NCBI GenBank assembly: GCA_947476335.1
Contig: CANJQH010000017.1
Span: forward strand, 1-54,570
DNA: 54,570 nt
Source: Anaerolineae bacterium
GTDB lineage: Bacteria > Chloroflexota > Anaerolineae > J036 > Brachytrichaceae
Direction of reading: 5' to 3'
The notes beneath the pieces are model-generated. The model worked only from the letters and a program-made list of their open reading frames with translations, was not told the DNA's origin and ran no database searches. Below, one piece after another: positions 7,343 through 15,913 of this stretch; position 1 is the first letter of the stretch, and the number at the start of each line of letters is the position of its first letter. The position numbers and the translations under genes were made by a program.

Positions 7343-8103
7343 AACACATCATTCGGAATTTTGAAACACTGGCGGATCACGAACAGTGCGCAGATCTGCA
7401 GCGCGAAGTCTGGGCCGGTGATTCGGCGGTGCCAACGCATATGACACTGACACTGCAGCGTCACGGCGGGCTGACGATGGGCGCCTTCGATACAGATGGC
7501 ACACTGCTGGGATTTGTGATGAGCATGCTTTCGCCGGCGCATCAGGCTGGTGCGGTGCACGAGTTGAGCCATCACTCGCACATTGCTGCGGTGCGCAACG
7601 AGCTGCACGGCCGCGGCATCGGTGAGGCGCTGAAGCGCGCACAGGCGGATGACGTGCGCGCGCGCGGCCTGAATCTGATCACATGGACGTACGATCCGCT
7701 CGAAGCACGCAACGCACGGCTTAACATTGGCAAGCTCGGCGCGATTTGCCGCATCTTTATCCGGAATTGTTATGGCGAGATGCCTGATGCACTGAACCGT
7801 GGGCTGCCGTCGGATCGCTTCGAGGTCGAATGGTGGCTGGATGAAACCGTCGCCGACGGTGTGCGCACGATGGCCGCTGGGCATGTGCGGATTGCAGCGC
7901 GGCAGGAGTCGTTGCAGGAGTCGTTGCAGATTCAAATTCCGACGGATTTTCAACAGCTGAAGCGTGCTGATCCGACGCGCGCGCGCGAAGTTCGCATGCG
8001 CACGCGCGACGAATTCGAGAGCGCCTTTGTGCGTGGCTATGCCGTGACGGAATTTACGTTGCTCACCGGCCGGGCTTATTACACACTCACGAAGGTCGAA
8101 TAA
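7339..8103 (+). CDS. Predicted GNAT-type acetyltransferase (COG3375-like)
   Basis: The 254-residue protein has an N-terminal GNAT-like fold: DLQREVWAGD, GAFDTDGTLLGFVMSM, then HSHIAAVRNELHGRGIGEALKRAQ, where the RGIGEALK segment matches the acetyl-CoA-binding R/Q-x-x-G-x-G/A motif. TWTYDPLEARNARLNIGKLGA resembles the conserved core of uncharacterised COG3375 proteins. The C-terminal 80 residues have no motif I recognise. It overlaps alr by 4 nt. The substrate is unknown. Confidence 0.82.
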   Translation: MKHIIRNFETLADHEQCADLQREVWAGDSAVPTHMTLTLQRHGGLTMGAFDTDGTLLGFVMSMLSPAHQAGAVHELSHHSHIAAVRNELHGRGIGEALKRAQADDVRARGLNLITWTYDPLEARNARLNIGKLGAICRIFIRNCYGEMPDALNRGLPSDRFEVEWWLDETVADGVRTMAAGHVRIAARQESLQESLQIQIPTDFQQLKRADPTRAREVRMRTRDEFESAFVRGYAVTEFTLLTGRAYYTLTKVE

Positions 8104-8113
8104 CATCGCCGAT

Positions 8114-9256
8114 ATGTCCGACGTACTTTTGTACATCCTGGTCTTCATCGTGCTGATCGGCCCGTTGATGATCATTCATGAGCTGGGGCACTTCTGGGGT
8201 GCAAAGGCAGCCGGTGTGCGCGTGGAGGAATTCGGCCTCGGATTTCCGCCGCGCATGCTGAAGCTGTTTGAGCGCGATGGCACTGTGTATTCACTGAACT
8301 GGCTGCCAATAGGCGCGTTTGTGAAAATGACGGGCGAAGATGACCCGGATGATCCGCACAGCCTGGCGGCCGCGTCGAAGCGCTGGCGGCTGATCACGCT
8401 GGCGGCAGGGCCGGCGATGAATTTTCTCGGTGCACTGGTGATTTTCTTTCTGGCGTATTTGCTGTTCGCCACGCGGCCGATGATGTATCAGTACCGCGTC
8501 GAGGAAGTGAATGTCGGCAGCACTGCTGAAAAGATCGGCCTGCGCGCCGGTGATGCAATCAAATCAATTGACGGCCGCGCGATGCTGCAGCGCATCGAGT
8601 ATTCATCGGCGACTGAACCGCGCGAGCTGAGCCATCAGGTGCTGCGCGATGCAGTGCTGGCCAGTGAAGGACGCGAGATCGAAGTCGTCGTCCTGCGTCC
8701 ACAGGACGCGACGCAGCGTGCAAATGAAAGCGAAGTGACGCTGCATGCGACGGTGCCGGGCGGATTGAATCGTGAGGCACCGCTGGGCATTCGGCTTTCG
8801 TACCAGCTGCTGCAGGTCGAGCGTGTGCCGTACACCGTAGGCGAAGCAGCCAGTCGTGCGGTTGCGGACATCGGACGCATCGTTAACACCATCATTTCGC
8901 TGCCAACGGAAATTGCGCGGCGCGGCATGTCACTCGAACAGGCGCGGCCGGTGAGCGTGATTGGCATGACGCAGATGGGCGTCAGCATGATTCAGCACAG
9001 CGACGTCGAAGGCTACTTCTCGTTCGTGTGGTTCGCCGGCTTCATCAGCTTCGCGCTGGGCATGACGAACCTGCTGCCGTTGCCCGCGCTCGATGGTGGG
9101 CGCATCGTCTTCGTGCTGATCGAATGGATCCGCGGCAAGCGCATCGATCCAAAGGCGCAGCAGTGGGTGCATGGCATGGGCTTTGCTGTGCTGATCGGCT
9201 TGTCGCTGCTGATCATGTTTCTAGACATCGTGCGGCCGATCGTTCCGACGCGCTGA
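8114..9256 (+). CDS. rseP: Site-2 protease, RseP family
   Basis: RseP-type zinc proteases cut membrane-embedded substrates such as anti-sigma factors. The 380-residue product has HELGH (H22-E23-H26) in its first membrane helix, a PDZ-like domain (about 125-170, EKIGLRAGDAIKSIDG), and the third zinc ligand in NLLPLPALDGGR (D327), followed by a C-terminal membrane helix. It starts 10 bp after the acetyltransferase gene and ends that operon. No anti-sigma factor gene is nearby, so the substrate is unknown. Confidence 0.94.
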   Translation: MSDVLLYILVFIVLIGPLMIIHELGHFWGAKAAGVRVEEFGLGFPPRMLKLFERDGTVYSLNWLPIGAFVKMTGEDDPDDPHSLAAASKRWRLITLAAGPAMNFLGALVIFFLAYLLFATRPMMYQYRVEEVNVGSTAEKIGLRAGDAIKSIDGRAMLQRIEYSSATEPRELSHQVLRDAVLASEGREIEVVVLRPQDATQRANESEVTLHATVPGGLNREAPLGIRLSYQLLQVERVPYTVGEAASRAVADIGRIVNTIISLPTEIARRGMSLEQARPVSVIGMTQMGVSMIQHSDVEGYFSFVWFAGFISFALGMTNLLPLPALDGGRIVFVLIEWIRGKRIDPKAQQWVHGMGFAVLIGLSLLIMFLDIVRPIVPTR

Positions 9257-9320
9257 CGGAAAGACGGCATCGGGCGCATCCACTGTTTGGCGCAGATTTC
9301 GCGAAATAGACCGGCCGTCA

Positions 9321-9393
9321 CCCAGACCGATGGTCTGGGCTGGGGCTGCGTTGCGCGTTCGGCGCTTTATCAGCCCTGAAAGGGCATACTTCG
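9321..9393. repeat. Family E dispersed repeat, copy 1
   Basis: A 73-nt segment starting with the hairpin CCCAGACCGATGGTCTGGG and containing CAGCCCTGAAAGGGC recurs at 54492 with about ten substitutions. Small hairpins are kept in both. No open frame or direct repeats were recognised. Function unknown. Confidence 0.75.
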
Positions 9394-9489
9394 TTTTCGC
9401 CAGGGTTTGCGCTGCAGGCGCGGCTCTGGCAATCACGGCACGCAGAAATTTTGCCCCAAACGGCGGGTGCACCCAAACGCCAAACAATC

Positions 9490-9671
9490 GGGTGCATTCG
9501 CCAAAAGGGGCAAACTTTCGACCGCCGGCGATCGGCACTGATTGGAATCCTCGAAACGCGCTATCTCCCTCCCCCGAAGGGGGAGGGAGATAGCGCGTTT
9601 CGAGGGATTTACCAACGATGGGCCGCACGCGATGGCGGATGACCCAATCGCCCCTTTTGGCGACTGCACCC
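9490..9671. mobile_element. Family B palindromic MITE, copy B2
   Basis: Nearly identical to B1, with ends GGGTGCATTCGCC and GGCGACTGCACCC and central hairpin loop GAA between five C and five G. A perfect 8-bp duplication AAACAATC flanks it (9482-9489 and 9672-9679). With B1 and family E it fills the 456-bp space between rseP and the HEAT-repeat gene; no gene is seen there. Confidence 0.9.
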
Positions 9672-9712
9672 AAACAATCAGCTGCGCACATCTCGTGCGA
9701 TGATGGACGGGC

Positions 9713-10747
9713 ATGCCGAAGAAAAAGGAAAAGTCCCTGGGCTTTGATGAAGCACTGATGCAGATGGATGGCGTTGAAGCGCCGAATGATGAAGCGCTGT
9801 GTGCGCTCTCAGGTGCGGGCGCTGAGCAGCAGCCGGCATTCGAAAAAATGTGGCGCACGCTTGACGCCGATCGCCGCACAGCGATTTGCGATCGACTCAT
9901 CGAAATCGCGCACGACGATGTCGAGATGGAATTCACGCTGGTCTTTCGCATTGGGCTGCGCGACGCCGATGCGCGCGTACGCCTCGCGGCTGCGCACGGC
10001 CTGTGGGAGGAAGCGTCGCCGGATGTGATTACGCCGCTTGTTCAGGTGCTGCGCACCGATGCGGATCTCAAGGTGCGCGCCGCTGCTGCGCAGTCGCTCG
10101 GTCATTTTCTCTACGCCTCTGAAATTGAAGAACTGAGCGCAGTGCGCGGCCGGGAAATTTACAGCGCGCTGTTGATGACGCTGCGCCGCACCGATGATGA
10201 GTCGTCGCTGTATCAGCGTGCGTTGGAGTCGATCGCCTACTCCGGCACGGTCGATGTAGATTTCTTTTTGCGCAGTGCCACCGCCTCGGATGACGCAGGT
10301 CTGAAGATGAGCGGGGTGATCGGGATGGGCCGCAGCAACAATCATGAATATCAGTCGCTCGTGCGCGCTGAGCTGCATCATGTGTCGCCGCATGTGCGTC
10401 GTGAAGCCGCACGCGCGGCGGGCGAACTCGAGGACGTCGATGCGGTGAAAGATCTCGCTGAGCTGATCGACGATTCAGAGCGGGCTGTGTGCGAGGCTGC
10501 GCTGGAGTCTTTGGCACAGGTTGGCAGCTTCGATGCCAAGCGCATCATCGAATCGGTGATCGCGTCAGCCGATGATGATCTCAAGGAAAAAGCGGAAGAA
10601 GCACTGCAGATGTATGAAATGCTGCACGGCGATTTCGACTTCAATGTGAACATCTTCGATGAAGAGTCGCGCACTTCTTTTCATGCATTGAACGCTGTGA
10701 AGATGCTCAAGTTTGGCCGTGGTGGCGCAGCGAAGAGCGACAAATAA
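9713..10747 (+). CDS. HEAT-repeat protein
   Basis: A 344-residue soluble protein made mostly of alpha-helical HEAT-like repeats, for example DADARVRLAAAHGLWEEA, TDADLKVRAAAAQSLGHF, VSPHVRREAARAAGELED and DDSERAVCEAALESLAQVG, spaced about 30-40 residues apart. Such solenoids usually mediate protein binding; no enzymatic motif is visible. ATG 9713 encodes MPKKKEKSLGFDEAL. It ends 28 bp before the large fusion gene. Confidence 0.85.
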   Translation: MPKKKEKSLGFDEALMQMDGVEAPNDEALCALSGAGAEQQPAFEKMWRTLDADRRTAICDRLIEIAHDDVEMEFTLVFRIGLRDADARVRLAAAHGLWEEASPDVITPLVQVLRTDADLKVRAAAAQSLGHFLYASEIEELSAVRGREIYSALLMTLRRTDDESSLYQRALESIAYSGTVDVDFFLRSATASDDAGLKMSGVIGMGRSNNHEYQSLVRAELHHVSPHVRREAARAAGELEDVDAVKDLAELIDDSERAVCEAALESLAQVGSFDAKRIIESVIASADDDLKEKAEEALQMYEMLHGDFDFNVNIFDEESRTSFHALNAVKMLKFGRGGAAKSDK

Positions 10748-10775
10748 CTTTGACTTGTCGCTCTTCGAAGCTGCC

Positions 10776-13700
10776 ATGCCTAAATCCATTCACACACGCG
10801 ACCGTGCCTTATCTCTTGTTGCACTGCTGATCGCTGCTCTGGCGGCGGCGGCGTGCTTTGGCCTGCGCTCGGCGCAGTCACTAGACGCGCGCGGGCGTGA
10901 GGCAGAATTTCCGCAGCCCATCTTCGGCGCCGGACAACTGCAGCTCGGTGTGAATGCGGCGCTCGACCAGTACGACGATGCAACGCTGGCTGCGCGCCTG
11001 GATTTGCTGCGCACAGCCGGCGTGCGTGCAGTGCGCCAGGAATTTCGCTGGAACGACATCGAGCCGCAGCGTGGGAAATGGAACTGGGCGGTGAGCGATC
11101 GCATCGTCGCGGCAATGCGCGCGCGCGGCATGCGCCTGCTGCCGGTGTTGTGGACCACGCCGGTCTGGGCGCGTGGCGATTCCGGCTCGGCGGCAGCGCC
11201 TGCGCGCGAGACTGCGCCGCCGCGTGACCCGGCTGACTTTGCACGCTTCGCCGGCGCGTTCGCCCAACGCTACGCAGATTCCGGCGTCCTGCTCGCGTAT
11301 CAGATCTGGGATGAGCCAAATCTTTCCTCTGCGTGGGGCGACGGACTGGTGAATCCGACGCTGTATCTGCAGATGCTGCAGGCGGCGCGCACAGCGATTC
11401 GTGCGGTGGATTCGAGCGCAGTAATTGCTCTGGCAGCCCTCGCGCCGACGGTTGAGCAGAGCATGGTGAATCTCGCACCGCAGACATATCTGCTGAGGCT
11501 GTACCAACTTGGTGGGCATCAGGCCTTCGATGTCGCGGCGGCCAAGCCATTTGGCTTTGACCTGCCGCCGGATGATCGGCGCGTCGATGCCGGCGTGCTG
11601 AACTTTTCGCACGTGATTCTGATGCACGAAGTGATGGTTGCGCATGGCGAAGGGCACAAGGCGATTTGGGCGGCGCAGTTCGGATGGAACGCGCTGCCGG
11701 CCGGGTGGGATGGCGATGCGTCGATCTGGGGCAATACTACCGAGGCGCAGCAGGCGGAGTACACGCAGCGTGCGGTGCAGCGTGCTGCGCGGGAATGGCC
11801 GTGGATGGGTGCGATGTTCCTCGAAAATCTCGAGCCGCGGGCGCGCATTGAATCGCCGGCACGCGATGCAATGTGGGGCTTTGCGCTGCTGAATCTCGAT
11901 GGCCGCGCGCGTGCGCTGCTTGATGTGTTTGCCGCTGCGCAGGCCGCTGCCGCTGCTGCGCCACGCGCCGGCCTTTTTGCCGAATGCCGCTGGCCGCAGA
12001 GCCTTGCGCGCACGCTGCGCCTCGAGAACCTCATCACTGCGCTGCCCGAAGTCACTGCGTCGCCGCCGGATTGTCGTGCGCCGAATCCGCGGGCGCAGTT
12101 CACTGACGGCTGGCGCTTTGACCAGCTCGGTGCAGATATTCCGGATCGGCCGGATGCGAAAGTAAGTGTGCGTTTTCATGGCGACGCGTTTGCGTTGCTG
12201 GTGCGGCGCGCGAATTACCGCGCATATACGTATGTCGCCATCGATGGGAAACCGGCGAACAAATTGCCGATCGATGCGAATGGTGCGTACTTAATCATGA
12301 CTGCGCCGAATCTTGTGCCGGTGATCGAGACGATCGAAGTGGCGAGTGGGCTTGGGCCTGGCGAACACGTGGCTGAGATTACGGTTGCGCGTGGCTGGAA
12401 TCAGTGGGCGTTGATCGGCTGGAGTGCGCGCATGGCTGCGCCTGCAGGCTACGTGCAGGCAATCGCGGCTGCGGCGCTGGTGGCTGTGGCGGCGCTGATC
12501 GGCTGCGTCACCGTGGCGCGGCGTGCGCGCTGGGGTGACGCATTGCGCGCGCTGCGCGGCGAGCCGGCGTCGATGGCGCGCGCTGCTGTGGTGGCGGTGC
12601 TGCTGTGGGTGACGTCGAGCTGGACGTGGGCGAGCGACGCTGCGACGGCGTGGCGCAACTTCGGCCTGCCGGCGCAGCTGGCCGTGAGCGGAATTGCGTC
12701 GGGCATATTGTTCTGGTCGCCGGCACTGGTGCTGAGCATTGCCGCAGTGGTTGTGCTGACGATGCTGGTGCTGCGGCGGCTGGAGATTGGGCTGACGCTG
12801 GCGGCGTTTTTCGTACCATTCTTTTTGTTGCCGCAGAAAATATTTGAACGCAGTTTTCCGATGGTGGAAATTCTTGTGGTGCTGTGCGTGGCATCGTTGA
12901 TGCTGCGTGAAATTTCTGCACGCAGACGCGGCGAAAAATTGAAATGGGCGCTGCGGCTGACGCTGCTGGATGTGGGCGTATTCGGGCTGATGATCGTCGG
13001 TGTGCTGTCGACGCTGCAGGCGCAGGAACAAGTACTGGCATGGCGTGAGCTGCGGCTGGTGATTGTCGAGCCGGCGTTGTTGTATCTGGTGATGCGTGCG
13101 GCGAAATTAAATGATGAAGCACGCAGCATGATCATCAGCGCATTTGTAGCAGGAGCGGCTGCGATTGCGGTCGTCGGCCTGGTGAATTACGTGCGAGGTG
13201 ATCGTTTCGTGGCTGAATTCGGCCTTCCGCGCATCAAGAGTATTTATGGATCCGCGAATAATGATGCGCTGTATCTGGCGCGCGCGCTGCCGTTTGCGTT
13301 GGTCGGGCTGACGCATGTGCGTAGCGGGCGGCTGCGACAAATGGCGATGGCGGCGGCGGTTGTCGTGATTGGTGCGGCGCTGTTGTTGACGCAGTCGCGT
13401 GGTGCGCTGCTGCTGGGCGTGCCGGCGATGAGTGTGGCGCTGCTGGTGATGGCGGGTGGGCGCAGCCGCGCAGCTGGAATTGCGCTGGCCGCGATTGCGG
13501 CGCTGGGGATGGGCGCGCTTGTGAGCGGAGCGGCGGCGCCGCTGGTGGCGGGCACGCGGCTGGCAAATGCGTTCGACCTGACGAACGGCACCGGCTTCTT
13601 TCGGCTCAATGTGTGGCAGAGCGCGTGGCACATGTTTCTGGATCATCCGTGGCTGGGTGTGGGGCCGGACAATTTCCTTTACGCGTACCGCGGTTTTTAT

Positions 13701-13985
13701 ATTCTGCCGGCGGCGTGGCAGGAGCCGAATCTGTCGCACCCGCACAACTTTGTGCTGGACTGGCTGACGCGCTTCGGTGTGTTTGGTGGCGTCACTGCTG
13801 CAGCGCTGCTGGGTGGCTTCGCGCAGCAGATCCGCCGCAGATTGCGGGAGCCGGGCCTGCGCCTGCTTGCGCTCGGCTGCGTCGGTTTGCTCGCTGAAGT
13901 GCTGGTGCATGGGCTCGTCGACCATTCGTTTTTCCTGGCCGATCTGATGTACGCATTTCTTCTGGCGGCGGCGCTGCTGGCGTAG
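10776..13985 (+). CDS. Glycoside-hydrolase-like domain fused to O-antigen ligase/polymerase
   Basis: The 1069-residue protein joins two modules. An N-terminal membrane anchor precedes a TIM-barrel glycosidase-like domain (about 45-385) with YQIWDEPNL carrying the expected acid/base E180. At the nucleophile position it has Q301 (IWAAQFGWN) where the paralogue at 52949 has E329 (LSEVNWN). A linker beta domain (about 430-545) follows, then at least ten membrane helices with the Wzy/WaaL-type loop (LGVGPDNFLYAY, SHPHNFVLDWLTRFG). Likely role: envelope glycan assembly, with the barrel binding rather than cutting sugar. ATG 10776 avoids overlap with the upstream gene. Confidence 0.88.
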   Translation: MPKSIHTRDRALSLVALLIAALAAAACFGLRSAQSLDARGREAEFPQPIFGAGQLQLGVNAALDQYDDATLAARLDLLRTAGVRAVRQEFRWNDIEPQRGKWNWAVSDRIVAAMRARGMRLLPVLWTTPVWARGDSGSAAAPARETAPPRDPADFARFAGAFAQRYADSGVLLAYQIWDEPNLSSAWGDGLVNPTLYLQMLQAARTAIRAVDSSAVIALAALAPTVEQSMVNLAPQTYLLRLYQLGGHQAFDVAAAKPFGFDLPPDDRRVDAGVLNFSHVILMHEVMVAHGEGHKAIWAAQFGWNALPAGWDGDASIWGNTTEAQQAEYTQRAVQRAAREWPWMGAMFLENLEPRARIESPARDAMWGFALLNLDGRARALLDVFAAAQAAAAAAPRAGLFAECRWPQSLARTLRLENLITALPEVTASPPDCRAPNPRAQFTDGWRFDQLGADIPDRPDAKVSVRFHGDAFALLVRRANYRAYTYVAIDGKPANKLPIDANGAYLIMTAPNLVPVIETIEVASGLGPGEHVAEITVARGWNQWALIGWSARMAAPAGYVQAIAAAALVAVAALIGCVTVARRARWGDALRALRGEPASMARAAVVAVLLWVTSSWTWASDAATAWRNFGLPAQLAVSGIASGILFWSPALVLSIAAVVVLTMLVLRRLEIGLTLAAFFVPFFLLPQKIFERSFPMVEILVVLCVASLMLREISARRRGEKLKWALRLTLLDVGVFGLMIVGVLSTLQAQEQVLAWRELRLVIVEPALLYLVMRAAKLNDEARSMIISAFVAGAAAIAVVGLVNYVRGDRFVAEFGLPRIKSIYGSANNDALYLARALPFALVGLTHVRSGRLRQMAMAAAVVVIGAALLLTQSRGALLLGVPAMSVALLVMAGGRSRAAGIALAAIAALGMGALVSGAAAPLVAGTRLANAFDLTNGTGFFRLNVWQSAWHMFLDHPWLGVGPDNFLYAYRGFYILPAAWQEPNLSHPHNFVLDWLTRFGVFGGVTAAALLGGFAQQIRRRLREPGLRLLALGCVGLLAEVLVHGLVDHSFFLADLMYAFLLAAALLA

Positions 13986-14023
13986 GTGGACATGATTTCG
14001 TCGAATAAACGCGCCCTATTAAG

Positions 14024-14053
14024 TTAGCACTGCTAATGAAATTGGACTATAGT
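14024..14053 (+). promoter_or_regulatory. Putative promoter with palindromic operator before the efflux gene
   Basis: TTAGCACTGCTAA (14024-14036) is an almost perfect palindrome. TTAGCA could serve as a -35 box 18 bp upstream of TATAGT (14048-14053), which lies 9 nt before ATG 14063. A repressor site over a promoter is plausible for a drug-efflux gene. GCACTGCTAATGAAAT recurs exactly at 26177-26192. Confidence 0.4.
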
Positions 14054-14062
14054 TCGCGGCTT

Positions 14063-15730
14063 ATGAGTTTATCTACAAGTGCGGCGAAAATTTCGCATGC
14101 GCACGAAGAAGACGCAGATCCGAAATACAAATGGAAAGTGCTGATCGCAGTGATGTTCGGCATTTTTATGATCATTCTGGACAGCACTGTAGTGAATGTG
14201 GCGTTTCAGACGCTGCGCAATGAATTTGGCCGGCCGCTTGCGGACACGCAGTGGGTGCTGAGCATTTACGTGCTGGCGCTGGGCATTACGACGCCGGTGA
14301 CAGGTTATCTTGGCGATCGCTTCGGCACCAAGTACATATATCTGATTGGGCTGGCGATGTTTGCGTTTGGCTCGCTGCTATGTGGCATTGCGCCGACGCT
14401 GCCGCTGCTGATTGCAGCGCGCGCGTTGCAGGGCATTGGCGGTGGATTGGCGCAGCCCTTGTCTGCGGCGATGCTCTATCGCGCATTTCCCATGCGTGAA
14501 ATCGGCAAGGCGCTCGGTATCTTCGGCATTGTGCTGACGGTTGCGCCGGCGCTGGGTCCGATCCTCGGCGGACTGCTGGTGGACGCCAATTTGTGGCGCG
14601 CGATTTTCTTTTTGAATCTACCGGTCGGAATTACAGGTGTTTTTCTCGGCTTGCGTTTTCTGAAAAATGACAAGGCAGCGGTTAAACCGGCATTTGACCC
14701 ACTTGGTCTGGTGCTGGCCGTCGTCGGCTTTGGCTCAGTGTTGTACGCAGCGAGCGTTGCAGAGTCGAGTGGCTGGGCTGATCCGTCGACGTTGAGTTTC
14801 TTTGCCGTCGGTGTGGTGTCGCTGATCGCATTTGCCATTGTTGAGTTGAAGGTGGTGAAGGAACCGCTGCTGAATTTGCGGCTGTTCGGGAAGCGTGTGT
14901 TTTTGAATGCCACGTTGATCGGCTACGTAGCGACGGTGGCGCTCTTCGGCGCCGAGTTTCTGATGCCGGTGTATCTGCAGGCGCTGCGTGGACGCACGGC
15001 ACTTGAAGCTGGCATGACGTTGCTGGCGGTGGCGGCTGCGTCGGCGATTACGACGCCGCTGGCTGGTCGTCTGTACGACAAGATCGGGCCGCGGCCGTTG
15101 GTGGTGGTTGGCTTCGCGCTGTTGTGTGTGAACACGTGGCAGCTTGCGCAGCTGGAGGCGCTGACGCCGATTACGACGATTCTGGGCCTGCTGTTTATCC
15201 GTGGTCTGGCGGTGGGACTGACATTGCAGACGACGTTTACGACGGCGCTGGGTGCGGTGCCCCGAGAGCAGCTGGCGCGCGGTTCGTCGCTGCAGAACAG
15301 CACGCGTTTCGTTGTGCAGGCGTTGGCGGTGGCGGCACTGGCGACGGTGCTGACGAGCAGTTTGTCGCCGGCTATGCGTGAGCAGCAGGAAAAGGCGCGT
15401 GAAGCTGCGCCCATGGTGAAATCCACGGCGCGTTTCGGCATCTGCGAGACGCCGGGCGTGGCTGCTGAGGACAACGTGCCGGAGTCGGCGCGTGCGGCGC
15501 TGGCGGGCGTGCCGGAAGCGCAGCGTGCGGCTGCGTTGGCGAAGATCCGTGCCGGCCTGCAGACGATCTGTGACGAGAACATTCAGGGTTTTGAAAACAC
15601 ATATCGCATCACGTTTTATGCGTCATTGGTGGCGTTGTTGCTCGGTCTGTTCCTGCCGGGATGGCCGGCGAAGTGGGCGGGCCGCTCTGGGCAGCAGGGT
15701 GCGCCGCCGGCGCCGTCGGGCGGCCATTGA
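14063..15730 (+). CDS. MFS drug efflux transporter, DHA2 family (EmrB/QacA type)
   Basis: A proton-driven exporter of the 14-helix DHA2 class. The first helix carries the family motif LDSTVVNVA; motif A appears as GDRFGTKYIYLIG and motif C as GIVLTVAPALGPILGG. The 555-residue size fits, with a large loop near 435-495. ATG 14063 (MSLSTSAAK) is chosen because TATAGT lies 9 nt upstream; ATG 14036 would add nine residues and overlap the operator palindrome. It converges on the CLC gene through a shared terminator. Substrate unknown. Confidence 0.92.
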   Translation: MSLSTSAAKISHAHEEDADPKYKWKVLIAVMFGIFMIILDSTVVNVAFQTLRNEFGRPLADTQWVLSIYVLALGITTPVTGYLGDRFGTKYIYLIGLAMFAFGSLLCGIAPTLPLLIAARALQGIGGGLAQPLSAAMLYRAFPMREIGKALGIFGIVLTVAPALGPILGGLLVDANLWRAIFFLNLPVGITGVFLGLRFLKNDKAAVKPAFDPLGLVLAVVGFGSVLYAASVAESSGWADPSTLSFFAVGVVSLIAFAIVELKVVKEPLLNLRLFGKRVFLNATLIGYVATVALFGAEFLMPVYLQALRGRTALEAGMTLLAVAAASAITTPLAGRLYDKIGPRPLVVVGFALLCVNTWQLAQLEALTPITTILGLLFIRGLAVGLTLQTTFTTALGAVPREQLARGSSLQNSTRFVVQALAVAALATVLTSSLSPAMREQQEKAREAAPMVKSTARFGICETPGVAAEDNVPESARAALAGVPEAQRAAALAKIRAGLQTICDENIQGFENTYRITFYASLVALLLGLFLPGWPAKWAGRSGQQGAPPAPSGGH

Positions 15731-15738
15731 GTTGAATT

Positions 15739-15843
15739 GAGTTGAGCAGCGATTGAGTCGAGCAGCGATTGAGTCGAGCAGCGATTGAGTCGAGCAGCGA
15801 TTGAGTCGAGCAGCGATTGAGTCGAGCAGCGATTGAGTCGAGC
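15739..15843. repeat. 16-bp tandem repeat, about six copies
   Basis: GCAGCGATTGAGTCGA repeats with exact 16-bp period from about 15746 to 15843; the first unit has GTTGA instead of GTCGA. It starts just after the transporter stop codon and stops 12 bp before the terminator hairpin. Confidence 0.95.
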
Positions 15844-15855
15844 TGACTGACGCTG

Positions 15856-15894
15856 ACAAGCAAACCCGGCTTCTTAGAAGCCGGGTTTGCTTGT
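15856..15894. terminator. Bidirectional terminator between convergent genes
   Basis: An 18-bp perfect stem (15856-15873 with 15877-15894) around a 3-nt TTA loop, with further imperfect pairing outside (GCTGAC... and ...GTCAGC). It lies between the plus-strand transporter and the minus-strand CLC gene. A U-rich tail is short on both sides, but placement supports termination in both directions. Confidence 0.8.
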
Positions 15895-15913
15895 TCATGC
15901 TCGTCAGCGTTTG

